Positions 11,438-23,215 of a stretch of DNA of 64,000 nucleotides are shown here, in pieces. The notes under the pieces were generated by a model that saw nothing but the letters and a program-made list of their open reading frames with translations, was not told the origin of the DNA and ran no database searches. How positions within the stretch are numbered: the stretch's first letter is position 1; each line of letters begins with the position of its first letter. The position numbers and the translations under genes were made by a program. Source of the stretch: Rhododendron vialii (lineage: Eukaryota > Streptophyta > Magnoliopsida > Ericales > Ericaceae); contig NC_080562.1 of the NCBI RefSeq assembly GCF_030253575.1, forward strand, positions 32,319,852 to 32,383,851, given 5' to 3'.

Positions 11438-11462
11438 GCCATCCAAAACACTTTTGGATGGC
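11438..11462. other. Small perfect hairpin upstream of copy 3
   Basis: GCCATCCAAAA and TTTTGGATGGC form an 11-bp perfect stem with a 3-nt loop, about 260 bp before the copy 3 start codon. The TTTGGATG word is also in the MITE ends at 10,960, so this may be a collapsed MITE footprint. Any regulatory role is speculative. Confidence 0.45.
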
Positions 11463-11723
11463 TGAGATGCGCTCGGCACCGCTGCCAAGCACCTCTGCTT
11501 GGCAGCATCTCTCAATCCGTAAAAACTGGATCCATGCATACACATCGGAATCGGACGGTGCCGGACAAATCTCTGCGGCTCTGCCCGAATATACTCTAAA
11601 TTCCCCCAGAATTTTATTCGGTATTATTATCCAATCCCTGTTTCTATTTTCAAATACTTTTGTCAAGTAGGCGATGCTCTCTCTGTCCTGGTTGAAACCC
11701 TAAACAGAGAAACAACTTCAACA

Positions 11724-14700
11724 ATGGAAACACGGACCCCTGAGGAGGAGGAGGAGGAGGAGGAGGAGAAGAAGAGGTCAAAGGCCAAGGCAGAGAACAA
11801 CAATCTGAACGAGAAAAACAGCACAGCCATGACCATTGATTTTCCAGACGAAATTCTTCACCACATATTCTCTTTCCTCCCAATCAAATCCCTCACCCAA
11901 ACCACCCTTCTTTCCAAACACTGGAATCGCCTCTCCCTATGGCGTACACACCCTCATCTCATCTTCCCCCACATCTCTCCCTACTACGAGGCTACGGGCC
12001 TCGTACCCACGGTGCTATCTCGCCGTCAACCCGAATCCAAAATCACGACCTTTCGCCTCTCCGGTTACATAAGTTCCTCTTGCTTGCGCGATTGCATCGA
12101 CCGAGTAATGTACTGCAGAATCGAACAACTCGAGCTCGGCGTCAATTTAGACTGTAGCTTTGATCTCCCCATGCGTTTGTTCAGGTGCAGCACTCTCAGG
12201 GTCCTCACATTAAATCACCAAGATCGTCGAAACCTCGATGGGCGACATTTTTCGCTGACAGTTCCGCGTGAGGGTTTCGGGCTTGCTCCTACGGATTTGC
12301 ATACAGCGGTCCACACCTTGTCTCTGACTAATATATATCTCGTGGAAGGTTCGGATTTCTTTTTGGGTGGTAATTTCCCTTTCCTTAGGAAACTGTGCTT
12401 GAAAAATGTTCGAGGAATGATTGGCTGTCATCTCAATATCAAATGTCCATGCCTAGAAGATTTGAAACTTGATGGTTTGGAGATGAAGGAGTTGGATGTT
12501 TCTGGTGTGAGGTTACTGGAACTTGAACTCAAAAGGCTAGATATGACTCATTCCGTCAAGATTTTTGCCCCAAGTCTCCGGAGTTTACATTGGGAAAACC
12601 ATGCTAATGTGGAAATTACGGCGGAGAGCTTCAAATGCCTCAATAAAGGCTTCATTTGTTTTCTCTACGAACCAGGAAGTGCAGCGCGATTGCAGGGTGC
12701 ATTTATCTTTCTATGTGCAATCCGTTTTGCCCGATCTATTTGTTTTGGAAGCCAAGCTCTTGAGGTCAGTTTCTCGATAAAATTATACGTCGTTTGTAAT
12801 TTACAAGTCTGCTGGTAGCTCTGTGTTTGAACTTTGAAATAACTCTGCATTTTTTTTCCCATCTATTCCGTCCTGTATGCATGTATGTAATCAATGTTAG
12901 AGAGCCAAGGGTGAGCGAATGAGGTAAATTGCGCTGCTTTTTTTGGCTCCTGCTCAAATCCAATGGTTTTTTTTTTTTCTTCGATTCCTTATGTAATTTT
13001 ACATGGGACGAAATAGTAATCTATCTTGCAACCTGGAAACTATAGTTGTTTTGTTTCTCTTAATAACCCCTTTGAGGTTGATAATTAACCATGGTTAGTT
13101 ACTCAGAGCTCGCCATTGATTTAGTCCAACTTCTCGTCAATCCATTGTAAATTTCCCATTACTACCATGTGAATTTTACATTCATCATTAGCCTTTTGCT
13201 TTCTTTTGCAGATCTTGGCAAAAATAGATCGCGCTGGTGGTCTTCCATGTTCTTTCAATAACCTCAGGACTTTGGACCTGGAGACTGACATGCGCAAACT
13301 TGAAATCGAAGGGATAGTATGCTTGCTTAGAAGCTCTCCAATACTTCACACAATCACCATAGATTCAACCAGTTGGCTCAATTCCGAAAATGCGGTAACT
13401 ATGCACTTACTTCATTAGGATCTTATTAGCAACATTGTTTTGGTAATTTCCTTGACTCTTGCTTATCCGAAATGCCTTTCATCCTAAGAAGCAGGGACAA
13501 TTCTACAGGGTCGGACACTGATCTGGTCAGCCATTCTTGAAATCATGTTCCACATGTTTGTAAACGTGTCAATTCAAAAAATTGTGTTCTATAATATCAC
13601 ACTTTTACCAATACCTTGCGAGCAGTTCTTGATAACCCCGAATACATCCTATCCTATCTATGCATGTGATGAATCACTTTATAACAATGTTATGCATGCT
13701 TCTTAATGCAATTTCTGCACTCCAAGTATATTGTTGAATATATTTTTGAGAGATATGTATGTGAATTGCAATGATTAGATCTTGTGTAGTTCTAATAACC
13801 ACGGATATGATGTGACACGACACAGATACGTTGGGGATACATTCAATTATATGTATCAAAGAATATTCCTATGTATACATATCTCCATAAGCGTCCCAAA
13901 TTATACATCAGATAAGATACAATAAGCTATGAATTAGAATCTAGAGATTCTAGACGGCATAGTTTTAAAAAAATTGTGTTCACTAATAGTAGCAACCACT
14001 TACGTACGTACCAATACTTCACAGACAGTTCTTGAATACGGAATATGTCCTATGATGTGATGAAACTCGTTATAACAATATAATGCATGCTTTTTAATGC
14101 AATTTGTGCACTCAAAGTGTGTGTATATATCTATATCTATACGTATATCGAGACATTAGTATGATGATTGAATCATGTGGATTAGAGTAGTTTGTAATAG
14201 TATTGCATTATTTAAAAAGCAGTTTTTAGGTGGAATATATTTTATTATATTTTAATATTTGAGTTATGAAGTGTATGGCCCTATATTTTAAAGAATTACT
14301 GTTATACACTCATTGTTCATTGCCTTTGTATAACTATTCAAATATCTGACAGATACTAATTCAAAAACAGAAAGAGGTTGTTAAAAGTGTAATTATACTT
14401 GCCATGACCTGAATTCCTTGAAGTCTTTGTGCTTATTTTTCCATTTATGTGCAACTCAGTGTGCATCAAGCTTCTAGGGAGATGCTAATTTCTTTGGATT
14501 GTGCTTATAATCTTAGCGGCTGCATCTTCTTCTTCTTCTTCTTCTTTGAATTCAGACTTCGAAGGAGGAACGATACTTGGAATCTCAAAAGCAAACTTTC
14601 AAGTCACTTGAGCATCACCTAAAGGTAGTAAGGATTCATATTCAAAATACTAGGATGCTCACTAGGGTACATAAGAGCGCAGCCAATTTAGTGAGGTTTT

Positions 14701-14858
14701 TTCTTCAACATGGAAGAGTGTTGCAAGAAATGACTGTAACTTTGAAGAGCAGACGTGGGGATCGTCGCATTCTGCAACCCAGCATTCGTTCTCGGATGAT
14801 GAAGTTTCCACGGGCATCTTCTAATGTCAAAATCTCTCTTGTTTATTGGAGGGAATGA
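11724..14858 (+). CDS. F-box/LRR/FBD protein (copy 3, intact)
   Basis: Predicted substrate-receptor subunit of an SCF-type E3 ubiquitin ligase; the target is unknown. Exons are 11,724-12,764, 13,212-13,394 and 14,556-14,858, all in phase 0, with borders GAG|GTCAGT, TTTGCAG|ATC, GCG|GTAACT and TTCAG|ACT, giving about 508 aa. Residues 7-15 are a Glu run encoded by a GAG/GAA microsatellite. The F-box is at about 39-80 (FPDEILHHIFSFLPIKSL, then LSKHWNRLSLWR). LRR-like segments follow (LRVLTLN, VHTLSLTN, FPFLRKLCLKN, CLEDLKLDGLEMKELDVSG). The 61-aa exon 2 continues the LRRs. The C-terminal 100 aa are an FBD-like region (HLKVVRIHIQNTRM, then ANLVRFFLQHGRVLQEMTV). Length and order fit the plant F-box/FBD/LRR family. 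The start chosen is the first ATG; ATG 11,830 just before the F-box is an alternative. It is the only member of the cluster without a disabling change. Confidence 0.88.
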
Positions 14859-15824
14859 TAATTTGAGGCCTCAACGGTGAAGAATGCTTATTAGACCTTC
14901 ACTGGCTACATTATGAGATTCCTTCTTTATTCTTTCTATTTTGTGGTATTACTTTTGCTTTTTAAAGTAGATAGCAAGCTGTGACTTCTTGATTTTTAAG
15001 TTCTTTTTCAAGAATGCTAATATTTATTGCTGAATAATACTCCCTTAGTCTCCAAATAAGAGTTAAGTATTTCATTTTGGGTTATCCCTTAATAAATGTC
15101 TATTTTGAAAATTGATGGGTAAAACTTTGTACTATTATCATCTTGTCCTTTTGAAAAGTTAATGAACGAAAGAGTTAATGGGTAAATAAATGTAGAAGTA
15201 AAAATTGATGCGAAATGTATAATGATATGTCTTCTGAATAAATTGGAATTACGAGGACATTAATTTAAAAAGAGACAATATGAGTAGCTTTCATTAATTT
15301 TTTGCTTTTGAGAGTACTAATCAATTGAAATTGGGAAAAAATCGTCTTATTTTTAATGGAACAACAAATAACCTCTTGAACATCTTATCAGCTCAGAATC
15401 CAAAATTCCGAATCGAAATTCATAGAAATGATTTTGAGATGCTTGATACATGCTATCTGATTTTTTTGAACCCTGAAGCTGTCCGATTTTTGTGAACAAG
15501 CTACATCCAATTTAGCTATTACCGGCAAGTCATTTATTCATCTTGGCATACATTCAAAACTCAACTCACTAACTCACTTTTGTGACTTCGAATATAATCA
15601 ATCGGACTATGTAGCCGACCCAAATTATTGACATTAGTTCTTGTTTGTTGGTAAACACCCCTATGCAATTCTCCTGCAGTTTTGACTTTTGAGTGATAAT
15701 TTTCGTAACTTATTACATTGAAGATGCTCGTTTAGGATCGAAATGCACATGTAAAGACTTTTCAACATGAGATGCCTAAAATTTGAGTTGAACTCCTGTA
15801 TATTCACTCTTGTGCATCTTAGAC
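14859..15824. other. 3' flank of copy 3 with Stowaway-like end
   Basis: No gene is seen. A CTCCCTTAGTCTCC word near 15,043 resembles a Stowaway left end, but no matching right end is evident. 15,560-15,800 is the paralogue of 10,732-11,260 without the MITE. Confidence 0.5.
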
Positions 15825-16650
15825 TGCACTCTCTTGTGCATCTTAGTACCTCTTACATCAATCCTTACAATCTTCAGGCACTCGATCGACTTGAGGTTTT
15901 GAATTTGAGATTTCCAATATTGCTTTTCATCCCAACCTTGAAAATAACACTCCAGATGCTAATACCATTGCACCGAGGACAAGTGTTAATTTCTACGTAC
16001 AACTATAGTTTCAGGCTCATTTAGTACCACAGAGAATCTTCAGCACGCAGATTCCAGAAAATATGGGTCATAACAATTCTTCGCCAAGTTAACAATTTAC
16101 ATCGTTATAAACTAGTCACACGTGAAATTATTCAAAGGCAACTGACACTATGACGTTAAATTAAAATTTTGAGAAATGATAATGCCAAAACTGTTTTTGT
16201 TGGTACCAAAACTCTAGTGTACAAAAGACTTATACCATGTGCAATGTACACGACTTTTATGCACTGGAATTTTGGCACCAACAAAAACATTTTTGGCATT
16301 ATCACCACCCAAAATTTAAATTAGCAACATATTTCATAACTTAACTACTAAAATATAATCCACATTATTGCTCTTTAAATAATGCAATACGATTGCAGTA
16401 CAGTTCATACGCAAGAGATCTTATCATCATGTAAACGTTTCGAAATATATTTCGGAGCTTAGATTGTGTTTTGAAACATGCATAAGATTATTACTATGAA
16501 GAGATTCCTTACATACAGAAGACAATTCAAGTACTGAAAAAATGTTATTGTTACTGAAGTGTCCAATGTCATAATTTGTTTTTAATCAGGACAGGTTCGT
16601 AAAGTGTCAAGCATGCTTTAGAGTTACTGAGAAGTATCGGTAGAAGTGTC
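15825..16650 (-). pseudogene. Inverted FBD-exon and intron fragment
   Basis: On the - strand an intron ends in TTTTCAAG and is followed by about 35 FBD-type codons (DEKQYWKSQIQNLKSIE..., then KIVRIDVRGTKMHKS), after which homology stops at about 15,830. The upstream part (15,950-16,650 on +) is a reverse copy of intron 2 of copy 3; for example 16,330-16,400 matches 14,200-14,280 in reverse. F-box and LRR exons are missing. It therefore forms an imperfect inverted repeat with 14,000-14,680 of the intact gene. Confidence 0.7.
16155..16330. repeat. MITE-like hairpin in the inverted fragment
   Basis: GATAATGCCAAAA...GTTTTTGTTGG (from 16,178) is mirrored by CCAACAAAAAC...CATTATC (to 16,303). Arms are about 40 bp, and looser pairing extends outward to 16,155 and 16,330. 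No clear target-site duplication is visible. Confidence 0.6.
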
Positions 16651-16659
16651 CGTCATTCT

Positions 16660-16765
16660 TGTTTTTTTTTTTTTCTCAGCAAAAAGAATTTATTAATCTT
16701 TATAAACGATTACAAAGATTAAACGGAACAAAAGCATACCGGCAACAGCCACCCAAGGCCACCAA
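16660..16765 (-). mobile_element. LINE tail, antisense
   Basis: A T-run at 16,661-16,675 is followed by CTCAGCAAAAAGAATTTATT and C/A-rich sequence. In reverse this is the poly-A end of a plant LINE with an AATAAA-type signal. Only the 3' tail is recognisable; the inner boundary is a guess. Confidence 0.5.
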
Positions 16766-17316
16766 AAAAGGACGGTATAGACACCCCAATCTGGACTTTT
16801 CAGATTAGTTTACTTTCGGTTTTTGATTCTCCGATGATGAAACTGATCAAGAACACCCCGGAAATGATAGCATGTTTGAACTTTGAGTGTTTACAAAACT
16901 CTTGAACCTAGCCAAAATCCTACTGGCACGCGCTGGTGTGGAACCCGCAAATGGACAGGTGTTGGTTTGGCTCGTGCGCCAGTTTGAGACTCGCGCGCGC
17001 TGGTCAAATCTTGTCCCATCACCTTTAAAAAGATTCAAACTAAAGAAATCCTATCCTAAAACAAAAGACAAATAACTTAACTACCAAGCAGAACGATTGG
17101 ACCAAAAAGATTTATTCCCATGTGACTTGACTCGAGGCTTCCAAAGAGGATTCTTCCGCTCCTACCAATCAAGGGCTGCGCCATCAAGCAAGCTAATTGT
17201 GATCCCTCCATTCAGTCATGCCTTTGATATCCTCGCCTGAGAATTAAAAGGACATGTCAGTTGAAAACAAGTGAGTTTTTCAATTTCCTGGGAACAAGTT
17301 TGAAGAAGCTAGAGTG
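16766..17316. other. Spacer without a recognised gene
   Basis: Contains a short GC-rich patch (16,920-17,010) with CGCGCGCTGG words. At about 17,220-17,240 a word of the neighbouring LRR fragment (GATATCCTCGCC) is repeated, suggesting a partial tandem duplication. Nothing else is supported. Confidence 0.45.
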
Positions 17317-17518
17317 GTGTCAAGATCTCACAGCATCATCCCTTTGATATCCTCACCGTAGTAATCCCAGACCACTGTTTCAAGTTTTGGACACAGTTCC
17401 AGAAAAACAGCAAAACCAATCACATTATTCTTAAGTGTACCCGGTTTCAAAGTCAAAATACACAAGGTTGTCGAACGCAAGACCTTCGGAGAGAACTTCT
17501 TTGGTTTTCAGAAGCTTC
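17317..17518 (-). pseudogene. F-box/LRR-type fragment, frameshifted
   Basis: After an acceptor-like TCTGAAG at about 17,519 the - strand reads LLKTKEVLSEGLAFDNLVYF, then ETGYT. One extra T near 17,437 shifts the frame, after which it reads KNNVIGFAVFLELCPKLETV, then WDYYGEDIKG. This resembles the LRR/FBD-side exons of plant F-box/LRR proteins, but it is a different lineage from copies 1-5. No F-box exon is found nearby on this strand. Fragment only. Confidence 0.5.
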
Positions 17519-18208
17519 AGACAAGAAGAAATGAAGTTATAAACCAATAAGGACAACAATCCAATGAGCAGTCTATAAAACTTAGCATCTGACAAGATGA
17601 TCAATGAGAATGAAATTGTCACCGGCCAAGTAACCCCAGCATAAAGAAACCACAACGTTTATGATACAGAAAACACAAGTACAGTTATACTATCTTAAAT
17701 CAAGAGTTATCTTGATTTATATCTGTACTTTCAACATTGTTTGCACAAACGAAAGGTTCTGAATTAGATCTGTACATGGTCTATTCGTCCAACAAATTAC
17801 AAACCACGTTGGTAACCCCTAAACTTGCTGTCATGTTTCTGTTTGTTAAATCAATCCATTAACCCACAACCTCATCTCAGCTTGGTAGTAGCTAGCCCGC
17901 AAGGCTGTAACTTTTCCACTCTTAAGTTCTGAAATAATTGCATCACTGTCGATAAAAGATTGTCATGCTAAATTGGCCATAAAACAGGACACAATGCAGA
18001 AGCAAAGGCACATAGAATGGAATTTACACCAAGTCTGAACTCTTACTCTTCTATTCAAAACCCAAAATATAAACCATGTAACCCGGTGAGTAACGGAAAA
18101 AAGAAACATGAATGGGACGAAAAAAATACCTCAAACTACCAATTGTGTGTACTGTGTAGTTAGGCTGTGGACCCCGGTGAGCGACCTCACAACCTTACCT
18201 GATATAAG
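17519..18208. other. Spacer without a recognised gene
   Basis: AT-rich sequence. The open frame running upstream of the LRR fragment to 17,655 is hydrophobic and looks like translated intron. I see no repeats or RNA genes. Confidence 0.45.
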
Positions 18209-18715
18209 TCATTATGCTCCCTCTTTAACAAAATTGCATCTAGGGCCTCTGAATTGAAAGATATGTATGAGGTGTCTATTGAGCAAGGCACAAAGTTGCT
18301 TCAAACTGTTGAAGGCATGCTACAATTCCACACTAGTTGCGAAACAGTTGGCATGGGTGAGAGCAAGGAAAAGCAAGGTTGTGCGGATAATGAAAATGCT
18401 ATCAAACCCAAAGGACTAAAGAAGAGGATTGTTTATGACCATAGAAGGCGACGGATTAGAAGTAGCGTGGAGAAGGCATTGGCTGTGACAAGACAAAAAA
18501 GACATTCATCTCAGGTAACACATTAATTAACTCTTATTTATTTTATTTGGTAATTTTTTTAGCATTCCATGTTATTGAAATAATGCCCTGTGCAGGGAGT
18601 ACAAGTACCTCCACATATGCTCCAATATTTACTATCACAGTGTCCTCAACTACCCAATTCGATGCCTGCAACATGGAATGCTGCTGCTGCGGCATGTTTT
18701 GCACCGTCTCAGTAG
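18209..18715 (+). pseudogene. FAR1-related (FRS-like) C-terminal fragment
   Basis: The frame from about 18,209 reads LCSLFNKIASRASELKDMYE, then EQGTKLLQTVEGMLQ, a basic stretch (KGLKKRIVYDHRRRRIRSSV, then EKALAVTRQKR) and a splice-like CAG|GTAACA at 18,514. A second exon starts at 18,596 after TGTGCAG (GVQVPPHMLQYLLSQCPQLP) and ends at TAG 18,713-18,715. The order of a small helical region followed by a basic KGxxKR tail resembles the C-terminus of FAR1-RELATED SEQUENCE proteins, which derive from MULE transposases. The FAR1 DNA-binding, transposase and SWIM regions are absent; an in-frame TGA lies just upstream. The assignment is by resemblance only. Confidence 0.45.
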
Positions 18716-20239
18716 GTGAAAGTCTTGGTAGTATTTTGTAAGCTGTCGTAATTTGCTAGCCTTTTTTGGGATCCCTTTTTTGTTTTGCATAGAAGCAGTT
18801 CTGCTACCTACTCCTTGTTATGTGGGGGCTTTGTATTTATGAACCCTTGATGATATATTTATTAGCTACTGATCTTTTGGTGTATATGTACCTAGACACA
18901 ATGCATTGCAGTCAAATTGTAGGTGCTTTGTTTTCCCTTTCTTTTGGCAAAGCTTCAGTTGGGCTATAATTCTTCTGATGTACTCTTGGTGAAGAATTCT
19001 ATTAGCTACTAATGAATTAGCTATTGTTGAATTATTGAACTCAATGATTCAAATGCATTATTGAAAGGTAGATTTATGAACTCCATGACTGGCAATCAGT
19101 TTCAAGACACATGCAAAAGAAGGATATCATCAAAGCCACATACCACTTGTGAAAAGTCATTCTTTCATTTATGAAATCCTTCCATGAAACAGTCAAGCCA
19201 ATTAAGGGAATAGCCTTGAAGCTTACCAAAGACAAAAAAAAAACACTACACTATACAAAACAAAAGCACTACACAAATATCTCTCATCCAGGCCAATTGA
19301 GTATCAACCAACACAATGCTTGATCAGTCATTTACTTTGAAAATGCCAAGGGATGCTTTCAAACCCCTCTCCTTGTTTTCGAATAGCAGCTCATGATCTT
19401 GGTGATGTGTAGACCCCTGAAAGCATTTTCTTCACTTAGTATGTTAAAGCTTAAAGAAAGACGTCAAAAATCTCAGTATAAATTGCAACACTCAAACCCC
19501 CATATCTAAATTTTGGGAATTTTCCCGTACTTTTTAGAAACCAATAATTGGGATGAAGATCAAAATCATGATCCAGAATGGACCTGCATGCAAGGTGTAA
19601 CTATGTGAAGAATCAAAAAAATCCAAATCCAGATGGAAAGCATAAAAAACCACAATCAAATCAAATCACAGTACAAACAAAACCCTAGTTTTCTAGAACA
19701 AACACAAACCAAAACAAAATCAAATGGAGAGTCGCCGGAATGATTGCACCGGAGTCGCCGGACTTATCGAACCAGAATCACCGGACGGATTGGGAGCAGG
19801 GGTTGTGTTTCTTCTCCATGTTTGGGGACAAAGAATCAACGAGGGTGGGTTATTTTTTCTTCCGAATTTGATGGCGTTAATCGGTTAAAGAGAACAAACG
19901 GAGAGAGAGGAGAAGACGTTAGCTGCGTTAGGGGAATTAAAAGAAATGACGTAGTTTTATTAAAGCTGGAGCTGAAATCTAATCTTGGCCGTCGATTGTA
20001 TTCATTAATGTGTTGTCATGCTGTGGTGAAAAGATGGGGCAGATGTGGAGAGAAAAAACTGTGGAGAGGATCTGGATCCAAACAAATGGGGCGCATGAAA
20101 ATGAAATGGATGATCCATATTCACACATGAGAGTGGTGCATGATCAAATGGTGTTTTAGGGCCCAAACAACCACACAAATCACAACCATGTAGAGTTGTA
20201 AATAAATAGCGCTGGGCAACTAAGGGCTTGGAGTGTTAC
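18716..20239. other. Spacer without a recognised gene
   Basis: A 54-codon frame from ATG 19,725 (MESRRNDCTG...) follows an A-rich leader and has a gene-start feel, but nothing recognisable continues. The longer frame at 19,744 is probably spurious. Confidence 0.4.
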
Positions 20240-20610
20240 TTTGTTTTTTTTATCAGCAAAAAAAGTTCCTCTGTCATTAATAATAATGAAACAAAAAGAA
20301 ACCCAAATTATCTTGCAATTTTTTAAAGAAAAACACCCAAAGTCTTTTGGTAAAGAACCAACAAACACCTACGGACCCAATGGCCGAAGCCTAGGCCAAA
20401 CACCAAAAAACACCCCCACAAAGAAAAACAAAACCCTAACCCTAGCCACCACATCCACCGGCCCAAAAACCTACGCGAAAACCAGCCAACTACCAAAACA
20501 GCCAAAACTCCGACCAGCAACAAACAAACCCGTAATAGCACCACCGTCCAAAGTCCAGCCCGCCGCCATCAGACGTCACCGTCGTCGACTGGGAAAACAT
20601 GCCCAAAGGG
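20240..20610 (-). mobile_element. LINE tail, antisense
   Basis: A T-run and ATCAGCAAAAAAAGTTCC, with ATTAATAATAATG, are followed by C/A-rich sequence on +. In reverse this is a G/T-rich LINE 3' untranslated end with a poly-A tail, like those at 7,342 and 16,660. Confidence 0.5.
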
Positions 20611-21039
20611 TTTCGCACGAATGCACACCAAGAGCACTTAACATAGATTATGTTCGTCCATTATGGGCCTCTTCTTTGATGTTCATTTTTCTAAAACTCA
20701 TTGAAATTGTTGACCATGCCAGATATCATGTTCACTGGATATTTTTACAAGAATGAATTGAGGTTGAAAGAAAAAGAGTTATAATTTATTATAATCAAAA
20801 CGAAACACAAAAGTACAAAAAAAAACAAGCATAAACCTCAAAACTAATTAGGTCAAACATCCAGTAATTGGTTTTCTCTTTTTTTTTGGGCATGCCATGA
20901 TTGTAAAATGTATTACACATGCGTTTTGATCAATACGATAATTTTCCGCAGAAATTACATTATGTTAACGTTAAAATTGTAAAAATTTCACATGCACTTT
21001 CATTCAACAAGAACTAAAGTCAGCTAGCATTCAAGTCAG

Positions 21040-21575
21040 TCAAGTAAACAGATGCAGCCCTCTTGTTTTGCTAATCAAATGGCACTATTGCAGGTCACGG
21101 AAAACAAATGTAAGTAGCCTGCTAACCCAGGGCGGTGTTTGCCATTTTGCTTTAGAGTCTGGTGTGGTGTTTGCCATTTCACCCTTGCCAGCCATTCTCA
21201 TTTTTGTCAATGAATAGTGTCATTTTGCCCACACACGCAAAAAAAAAAAAAAAAAAAAGGCAAGGGTACGACATATCATTTTTCTCCCTCTCTTTCTAAA
21301 AAGGCAACTTTGTTATATATTCTCTCAAATTTGGCAAATAAAATGGCATTTGCCATGTTTGAGAGACTTTTATTTTGTGAGTGTAGGATGGTAATTGCCA
21401 TTTCTTTTGCCTTTTTTGAGAAATCGCAACAATTTTTTTTCAAAAATACAACTGTTGTGGCAACTCCCCAATTCTACATTGTGTTCAACAATAGAGAAAA
21501 CATTGACAACTCTATTGGGATGGAGACTGAGAAAATTCTCCTAATATAGTACTCCACGTAAAGCAAGAACAAGAT
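21040..21575. repeat. Dispersed repeat family R1, copy a
   Basis: Shares long blocks with 26,520-26,810 and 27,600-28,145, for example GGTAATTGCCATTTCTTTTG and GACAACTCTATTGGG. Words of the TTTGCCATTTC type recur inside each copy. It lies just downstream (gene sense) of F-box copy 4, as copy c lies downstream of copy 5, so part of the spread is segmental duplication. No coding capacity is seen. Confidence 0.7.
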
Positions 21576-21689
21576 CAGGGCCGGTCCCGGAGTAAGCCCC
21601 ACAAGCCCTCGGTCTTGGGCAACCCAAAAAAAAAATTTCAAGTTATATTATAAATTGAAAAAAGTAACCCTCAATAGCACAATCTTTTG

Positions 21690-21760
21690 ATTGGTTCAGT
21701 GATCACTGACATGTTAAAGCATCAGCAGTGCATGGTTCGATTCCCAGGCATGCTCTTTTT
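21690..21760 (+). mobile_element. tRNA-derived SINE head (possible)
   Basis: TGGTTCAGTGATC at 21,692 resembles a pol III A box, and GGTTCGATTCC at 21,734 is a good B box. The spacing is about 40 bp. The sequence does not fold as a normal tRNA. The tail and target-site duplication are not defined. Confidence 0.35.
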
Positions 21761-23119
21761 TGGTTTTCTCCATTTTTTTGTTCTACGTCTTTTTTTGTTT
21801 GCATCCTCAATTTTTATTCTATCTCTTTTTGTTTTTCCTCCCAACAATAATCTATACGTGATATGTTACATTTGATGGAAAAAAAAGTTAGTTAAAATAA
21901 ATCAAGCAACCTAACATGATTTTTATTTGTATCGTCGAACTACCATTTCGCAAAAGAGATCATTAAAGAGATTGGCTATGATCTCAATTGAAAATGAAGC
22001 GCGATTCCTCTCAGAGTATTTTTGGGCATTTGATACTTTTTTAACTTCTTGTGCTTTTCAAACATATACTCCCATCAACTAAAAAAACAAAAGTTAGCAA
22101 AATGGGCAGTTAAAAACCACCATTGATTTCTCATAGTTACCATTGTTTTTTCATTTTGTTTGGAAAAAACAATGATTGCTTCTGTAATTGAAAACAAAAC
22201 ACCCAAGTAAAAAGAGCATCCTATTAAAATTTGCCAAGTTCTAATAAAGCTCCTCCGCAGTTAAGGGGCGCGGGTCTTGTTAAAGAAAAGAAATTATGAC
22301 ATTAGTACATGGCCTGCGCTCGAACTTCATTACCTCAGAACGAATCTCTTGTACCTCCAACAGGGTCAATCTTTAACGTTAGGGTCATTTCTTGCAAAGT
22401 TGTTTCATACCTAAGTAGAAATTCCACTAAATGGAATGCACTCTTAGGCATCTTAGTACCTCCAACATCAATCCTTGCAACCTTCAATTGATGCAAGATT
22501 GACTTGATATTTTCACTCTGAGATCTCCAATACTGATCATCATCCCAACTCTGAAAATAAAACAAAATGTAATAGTACCAATACGATGACAAAAAGTTTT
22601 CTACGTCCAATTGGAGTTTGAGGCAAGTTGAGTATCTTCTACAAAACATTAAACACATCGACTCCAAAACATACATTGCACATTACACAAGTCAACAATC
22701 TAGGTTGCTAAAAGCTTGTCACAATATAAGACATGAGAAAACAACATTAAGCTTGTGACCTGAACCAGCCCTGAGATTATTAGGCCCCTAAGCGAACTTG
22801 TGCTCTGTGTAGCCCCATGTATTGTTATATTACGAAATTAAATATAAGGAGGTTAGCTTAAGAATGTTACTCTGTTAGAGTTAAAAATGAAAAGAAAAAC
22901 ATAAATTTATGCTTTTGAATTAGAAGTATCGAAGTAATTTTAGTAATTGTATTAAGGAGATTGCGGTCTCATCAAAAAAACGATTTTTGAATCTTGTGTA
23001 TAGCAGTCATATCACATCACATAACTGAGAACACTGCTTTGAAGGTGATTTGGAAAAGAAAAAAAAAAACACTGTATGAAATACACTAAAAGTATGTTCC
23101 ACTAACTAAAAATTTTATA

Positions 23120-23215
23120 TTGCAAGTGGAGCAGTAGCCCAGTGTTTGGCCATAAAATATACTCCAATGCATTAGAATGGGTTCAAGCCTCACTAACTAC
23201 AACTACTGACTTTTG
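23120..23215 (+). mobile_element. SINE-like segment in intron 2, shared with copy 5
   Basis: GCAGTAGCCCAGTG near 23,131 and GGTTCAAGCCTC near 23,180 have the spacing of pol III A and B boxes. The same segment is present at 36,315-36,400 in intron 2 of copy 5, so it predates the duplication of the two genes. Boundaries are unclear. Confidence 0.35.

Noticed and set aside
16887..17075. Possible tRNA or SINE at the CGCGCGCTGG patch
   Set aside because: No consistent A and B boxes and no cloverleaf by eye.
19744..20130. 128-aa frame on +
   Set aside because: Arg/Gly-rich low-complexity translation with no domain and no splice context.
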